DNA from: an uncultured Clostridia bacterium
Lineage (GTDB): Bacteria; Bacillota; Clostridia; Oscillospirales; Ruminococcaceae
Length of the DNA: 64,000 nucleotides
Direction: 5' to 3'
NCBI GenBank assembly: GCA_947630845.1
Contig: CANRJB010000009.1
Location: 18,090 to 82,089, forward strand
The notes beneath the pieces were generated by a model. The model worked only from the letters and a program-made list of their open reading frames with translations. It was not told where the DNA came from and ran no database searches. A program made the translations under genes and the position numbers. The first letter of the stretch is position 1. Each line of letters starts with the position of its first letter. This document shows, one piece after another, positions 61,794 to 64,000 of the stretch.

Positions 61794-62186
61794 TTATTCA
61801 TCGCCTTTCCCTTTCCCATCATTACTGAATTTTCTCAGCTTTTTAATAATGTTCTTTGCGAATTTGGCGTTCGGATTTGCTTCGGCATAGTTTTCCAAAA
61901 TCGAGATCAACTCCATGATCACGATATAGAAAAACACGGAAACCGCTGTGATTGTCCCTGCAAAGGCGGCAAGCTCTGTACTTTCATAGTACTTTCCAAG
62001 CTGTTCCATGCCGACTTCAAGACCGCAGGCTGTCAGCATCACGGTAATTTCACCAAGTTTCCGCAAACCGCCCATTCGCATGACTGCGCTGCAATAGTCA
62101 TTATTGACATGTGCCTTTATCCACCCTGTCACAATATCAGACAACGCAAGCCCTATCACAATGAGTAACATAATGATATACTGCAT
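61794..62186 (-). CDS. Phage holin (holin family 4 / Cph1 type)
   Basis: Predicted 130-residue membrane protein that permeabilises the cytoplasmic membrane for the endolysin. DIVTGWIKAHVNNDYCS and the GGLRKLGEITVML segment match clostridial holins; three hydrophobic stretches are seen and the C-terminus is strongly lysine-rich and charged. It lies between a tail-like gene and the endolysin, the usual phage order. Confidence 0.9.
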   Translation of the reverse strand: MQYIIMLLIVIGLALSDIVTGWIKAHVNNDYCSAVMRMGGLRKLGEITVMLTACGLEVGMEQLGKYYESTELAAFAGTITAVSVFFYIVIMELISILENYAEANPNAKFAKNIIKKLRKFSNDGKGKGDE

Positions 62187-62198
62187 TATTTTTACCTC

Positions 62199-62939
62199 CT
62201 ATTCAAAGACACCATAATATGGGTAACCATTCGTAGATTCAAAAAACTTTTGGTTTAGTAAATCATACATTCCACATACACCATCCGAATTTCGCTGTAC
62301 TGGTATCATATCACGGCTTATATCAGAATGGATTTTAACGCTGTATAACACGAAATATGGATTGATTGTAAAGAAAACGCCTTCATATTTTTCATCAGTT
62401 GATGGGTCGATCTGCTCATCGGTATCAATTGTAATCACTTGTGGTGATGGATCTCTGCTGTTTTGCGATTCAAAAACAAGCTTTACAGTTGGAGTGGTCG
62501 TGATTTTTACGAGATATATGTGGTCTTCTAAGGTAGAAAAATTGAATGGATTATCCGCATATGTCCTTTGGTTTTCAACAAGAACAAAAGGGTAATTATT
62601 ATACTGAAAATTTGACACACCTCTTGACATACCTACAACAAGCTTTGCATTACTATAATTACCTGTGTAGCCAAGACCAAACCATTTAACATTTTGACCA
62701 ATAGTACTGTAGTTAAATATACCACACAATTCTGCTGTGAAGCCCGGTATCACCTTTGCACCTGTATCCAATACAGACCCCGCATGATAAGTGGGATTCC
62801 GGATCGCAACAATTTTCTTATAGCCATCCGGTAAAACTGGTTCTGGAGCAGATTTCGGATAGATCAGTTTCTCCCCCAGATACATCTTGCTGACGGGTTC
62901 ATTCTCTAAAATGATAGTCTTCGCATCATTGAGTATCAT
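62199..62939 (-). CDS. Phage tail-associated or minor structural protein
   Basis: Predicted 246 residues. The short N-terminal segment (ILNDAKTIILENEPVSKMYLGEKLIYP) is typical of tail or baseplate proteins, and the C-terminal two-thirds looks like a concanavalin/LamG-like beta-sandwich (e.g. FTAELCGIFNYS, MYDLLNQKFFESTNG). Likely adsorption or tail-fibre related. The ATG at 62939 follows AAAGGATG. GC content is lower than in the surrounding chromosome. Placed 12 bases before the holin gene. Family not certain. Confidence 0.6.
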   Translation of the reverse strand: MILNDAKTIILENEPVSKMYLGEKLIYPKSAPEPVLPDGYKKIVAIRNPTYHAGSVLDTGAKVIPGFTAELCGIFNYSTIGQNVKWFGLGYTGNYSNAKLVVGMSRGVSNFQYNNYPFVLVENQRTYADNPFNFSTLEDHIYLVKITTTPTVKLVFESQNSRDPSPQVITIDTDEQIDPSTDEKYEGVFFTINPYFVLYSVKIHSDISRDMIPVQRNSDGVCGMYDLLNQKFFESTNGYPYYGVFE

Positions 62940-63660
62940 GCACACACATCCTTTCATTGATGGGGAGCAAATACTCTTTTTTTGAACGGATCCGTGCAAT
63001 TTCATGTCAAGATATGCATTTTCCTTGTCATACTACAGTAAACTCCATCAGAACTTAGACAGTAACAATCTTTACTTATGCAGGTACGGTATATCAATTA
63101 ACTTCGTTTATTTATAATATGCTGCAAGAAGCAGAAATGCTCATAAAGAAAAAATGACTCCGCTATAAATGTGCATTCTGAAAAATGCGCAAAATAGAAG
63201 AGTCTATTGTTGGATATTCAAAAGAATTTACTGACAATGTGGTTGAGATTTTGCAAAAAATCTTTTTGAATCTTATGGTGACAACATTCCTGTTACCGTG
63301 CTTGGTTAAAACACTTGTTTTATATAAATGTTTCCAGTAATTGGTATGTTTTAGGACAGTTAAACATTGATGGCATTGTAATATGGTAATCTTCCGCTGG
63401 GGAGATATATCAGACTTCTCCAAATGCTAAACCAAAGCTATACATCTGTAAACTCATGGGCTTTCTTGTCCGCCTGCCATAACTCACTGTCCATTGAACT
63501 AATACAAAACCTCTCTGTCGGTTTCCCGACAAAGAGGTTTACATTCACGGCATTTCGTTGAACAACTTTGTAAGATATTCTCGAAAATACCGTAATATAG
63601 GCGTTTTATGAAGGAGTTCTTATCTCTTCGAGTAAAGCAGTATCGTTTCGCTTACTTTAT
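62940..63660. other. AT-rich gene-poor stretch
   Basis: About 720 bases with no convincing gene. A 86-codon minus-strand frame at 63163-63423 has no ribosome site and low-complexity composition. The only structured element is the hairpin at 63507-63540. Probably the decayed edge of a prophage. Confidence 0.5.
63507..63540. terminator. Terminator-like hairpin
   Basis: AAACCTCT/AGAGGTTT and TGTCGG/CCGACA nested stems with a TTTC loop. Confidence 0.65.
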
Positions 63661-63662
63661 TT

Positions 63663-63898
63663 AATTTTCAAAAAACGACGAAAATACGATAAAATCTGCA
63701 ATTCAGAGCAAACGTTCTTGTTGCAAATTTCAAGCATCCGTAAGATGCAAGGTAGAACATGTTTTTGCCATCGTTAAACGATTATTCCGATATCGAAAAA
63801 CACGATATCGAGGTCTGCGAAAACAGACCGCCAAATTGAATATCATGTTCGCATTGGCGAATCTGTATCTGGCTGACAGGAAATCCCTGACGGCTTGA
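63663..63898 (+). pseudogene. IS5-family transposase, 3' remnant
   Basis: An open plus-strand stretch of about 78 codons without a start. From about 63740 it reads as the C-terminus of an IS5-type DDE transposase: VRCKVEHVFAIVKRLF, RYRKTRYRGLRKQTAKLN and MFALANLYLADRK, carrying the conserved catalytic-region glutamate and the Y-R-K pattern, then a TGA at 63896. The N-terminal two-thirds is missing. The last bases of the window (GCGGTGTTGCCTTAA) may be an IS terminal repeat. Confidence 0.8.
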
Positions 63899-64000
63899 TT
63901 CGCTGTGCCCTGCGGATGAAAAATAAATTTATTTCTGCGTATTCAACTTTGAACTGACTGCGCCTTTTCCTTTATTGCTATATATGCGGTGTTGCCTTAA

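Noticed and set aside
63163..63423. Minus-strand 86-codon frame
   Set aside because: AT-rich, no ribosome site, no recognisable domain.

Overview
The window looks like chromosome of a Gram-positive anaerobe of the Clostridia, most likely a Ruminococcus-type member of the Oscillospiraceae. This is inferred from the gene set (RNase J, GdpP, DUF951, an SRP RNA beside dnaX, a TM1266-type hydrogenase regulator, PASTA and BspA-type LRR proteins), strong AGGAGG-type ribosome sites, frequent TTG and GTG starts, and very regular TTGACA-17-TATAAT promoters. No database search was possible, so genus-level placement is tentative.

Layout. 1-2.4 kb: 3'-truncated dnaX with its upstream SRP RNA, then an SCP2-like protein with a lysine/alanine-rich AT-hook-like tail. 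2.7-7.3 kb: glycogen synthase, an ABC-2 glycan-export permease without an ATPase partner, a striking array of 10-bp direct repeats, then a GT2 glycosyltransferase and a flippase-like membrane protein. 7.3-11.9 kb: cytidine deaminase, acetate kinase, an LRR protein, TmcAL and a HAD phosphatase. 11.9-17.2 kb: YdbS/YdbT-like bPH2 pair, an AGCS symporter and a degenerate nucleotidyltransferase/phosphohexomutase fusion. 17.2-26.7 kb: core run rnj-gdpP-rplI-dnaB-tilS-ftsH, all on the plus strand. 27-28.6 kb: a small membrane protein and an ADP-ribosylglycohydrolase. 28.7-35 kb: a five-gene minus-strand operon, MBOAT acyltransferase, DHHW protein, FkbH-like protein, acyl carrier protein and LysA, which looks like a dlt-like surface-acylation system with a different loading enzyme. 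35.2-41.8 kb: an eight-gene housekeeping operon from DUF951 and prfA down to exonuclease III and a PlsC/zinc-ribbon protein. 42-43.5 kb: a small unknown and an S1-domain protein. 43.5-53.1 kb: a seven-gene minus-strand operon from MGMT, recQ and tex to two overlapping membrane pseudokinases, one with PASTA repeats and one with a solute-binding domain. 53.2-60.2 kb: O-acetylhomoserine sulfhydrylase, a hydrogenase-type regulator, a MATE transporter, a membrane HD-GYP protein, a lipoprotein and an SPFH/zinc-ribbon protein. 60.3-64 kb: a tRNA-Leu(UAA) interrupted by a 245-nt intron, a phage lysis module (GH25 endolysin, holin, tail-like protein), then AT-rich, gene-poor DNA with the 3' remnant of an IS5-type transposase.

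The strongest items for follow-up are the tRNA-Leu(UAA) intron at the classic U34/A35 position, the MBOAT-DHHW-FkbH-ACP operon, the paired pseudokinases, the decamer array before the surface-glycan genes, and a family of four dispersed palindromic repeats.
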